Shown here piece after piece: positions 52,200 through 52,858 of a stretch of DNA of 52,858 nt; position 1 is the stretch's first letter, and every line of letters starts with the position of its first letter. A program made the translations under genes and the position numbers. The stretch lies in assembly GCA_017881585.1 (NCBI GenBank), contig JADGQS010000006.1:1-52858 (forward strand), written 5' to 3'. Source of the DNA: Gemmatimonadaceae bacterium (GTDB lineage: Bacteria > Gemmatimonadota > Gemmatimonadetes > Gemmatimonadales > Gemmatimonadaceae). The notes below the pieces were generated by a model that was not told the origin of the DNA, searched no databases, and worked only from the letters and a program-made list of their open reading frames with translations.

Positions 52200-52858
52200 A
52201 TGCCCTCTTCAATTGCGCTCCGCTTGCGGGAGCTGCCGCGCACCGAGCGGCCGCGCGAGCGGCTCAGGGATCTCGGCGCGCACGCGCTGAGCTCGTCGGA
52301 GCTCCTCGCCATCCTCATCGGGTCCGGCACGGCCGGCAGTTCCGCGCTCGTGCTCGCGCAGAACGTGCTCGCGCGCTCAGAGGGCTCGCTGCGCAGACTC
52401 GCGAGCCAGCCGGTCGCCGCGCTGACCGCGGTGCACGGCCTGGGCGCCGCCCGCGCCGTCGCGATTCACGCCGCGCTCGAGCTCGGCCGGAGGCTCGCCG
52501 CCGAGTCGCGCGACGAAGGCGCGCCGCTGCGCACGCCGCGCGACGTGTGGGCCGCGTACGCGCCGCGGCTGGAAGATCTTCCCGTGGAGGAATTTCACGT
52601 CGCGGTGCTCGACGCCCAGCACCGGCTCGAGCGCGACATCACGATCACCCGCGGAATCCTCAACTCGTCACTGGTGCACCCGCGGGAAGTGTTCCGCGAG
52701 GCGATCGCGGAGCGGGCGGCGGCGATCATCCTCGTGCACAATCATCCGAGCGGCGATCCTACGCCGTCGGCGGACGATCGTTCCATCACCGCGCAATTGG
52801 TCGCCGCCGGGCGGTTGCTCGACATTCCGGTGGCGGACCACGTGGTGATTGGGAGGGG
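52200..52858 (+). CDS. radC: RadC/JAB-domain DNA repair protein, C-terminus truncated at window edge
   Basis: MPSSIALRLRELPRTERPRERLRDLGAHALSSSELLAILIGSGT ... ILVHNHPSGDPTPSADD. Absent from the ORF track because it has no stop in the window. Confidence 0.93.
   Translation, partial: MPSSIALRLRELPRTERPRERLRDLGAHALSSSELLAILIGSGTAGSSALVLAQNVLARSEGSLRRLASQPVAALTAVHGLGAARAVAIHAALELGRRLAAESRDEGAPLRTPRDVWAAYAPRLEDLPVEEFHVAVLDAQHRLERDITITRGILNSSLVHPREVFREAIAERAAAIILVHNHPSGDPTPSADDRSITAQLVAAGRLLDIPVADHVVIGR

Overview
This is a 52.9 kb high-GC bacterial chromosomal window. Gene content and protein style suggest Gemmatimonadota, but that is inference. I saw no phage, IS element, CRISPR array or rRNA. 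From left to right it contains: a YeiH-type sulfate exporter (truncated by the window edge); an M20 amidohydrolase; a probable peptidoglycan-sugar recycling region (BadF-family sugar kinase, two SSS symporters, a serine hydrolase and a DUF1343/NamZ-like protein); an A-type Fe-S carrier; a CDP-alcohol phosphatidyltransferase plus myo-inositol-1-phosphate synthase pair; a 2-oxoacid dehydrogenase E1a/E1b/E2 set; PHP, SDR, trxB, MBL and aspartase/fumarase genes; a tRNA-Leu; smpB, an amidase, pyrD and pyrF; an rpmJ-rpsM-rpsK-rpsD-rpoA-rplQ-rpmB ribosomal block; nucleotide-sugar genes (gmd, rmd, WbpD/B/E/A-like, ugd, uxs) with carB embedded; a serine-palmitoyltransferase-like / ADC-fold / lipid-kinase operon; bamD-like, nadD and secA; and the start of radC. 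The most unusual signal is not a gene. At least nine, probably ten, gene-boundary sites carry degenerate tandem repeats with a strict 7-nt period. Each site has its own heptamer sequence, and many fold back into long hairpins. Some arrays supply the start codon, or the C-terminal tail, of a flanking ORF.
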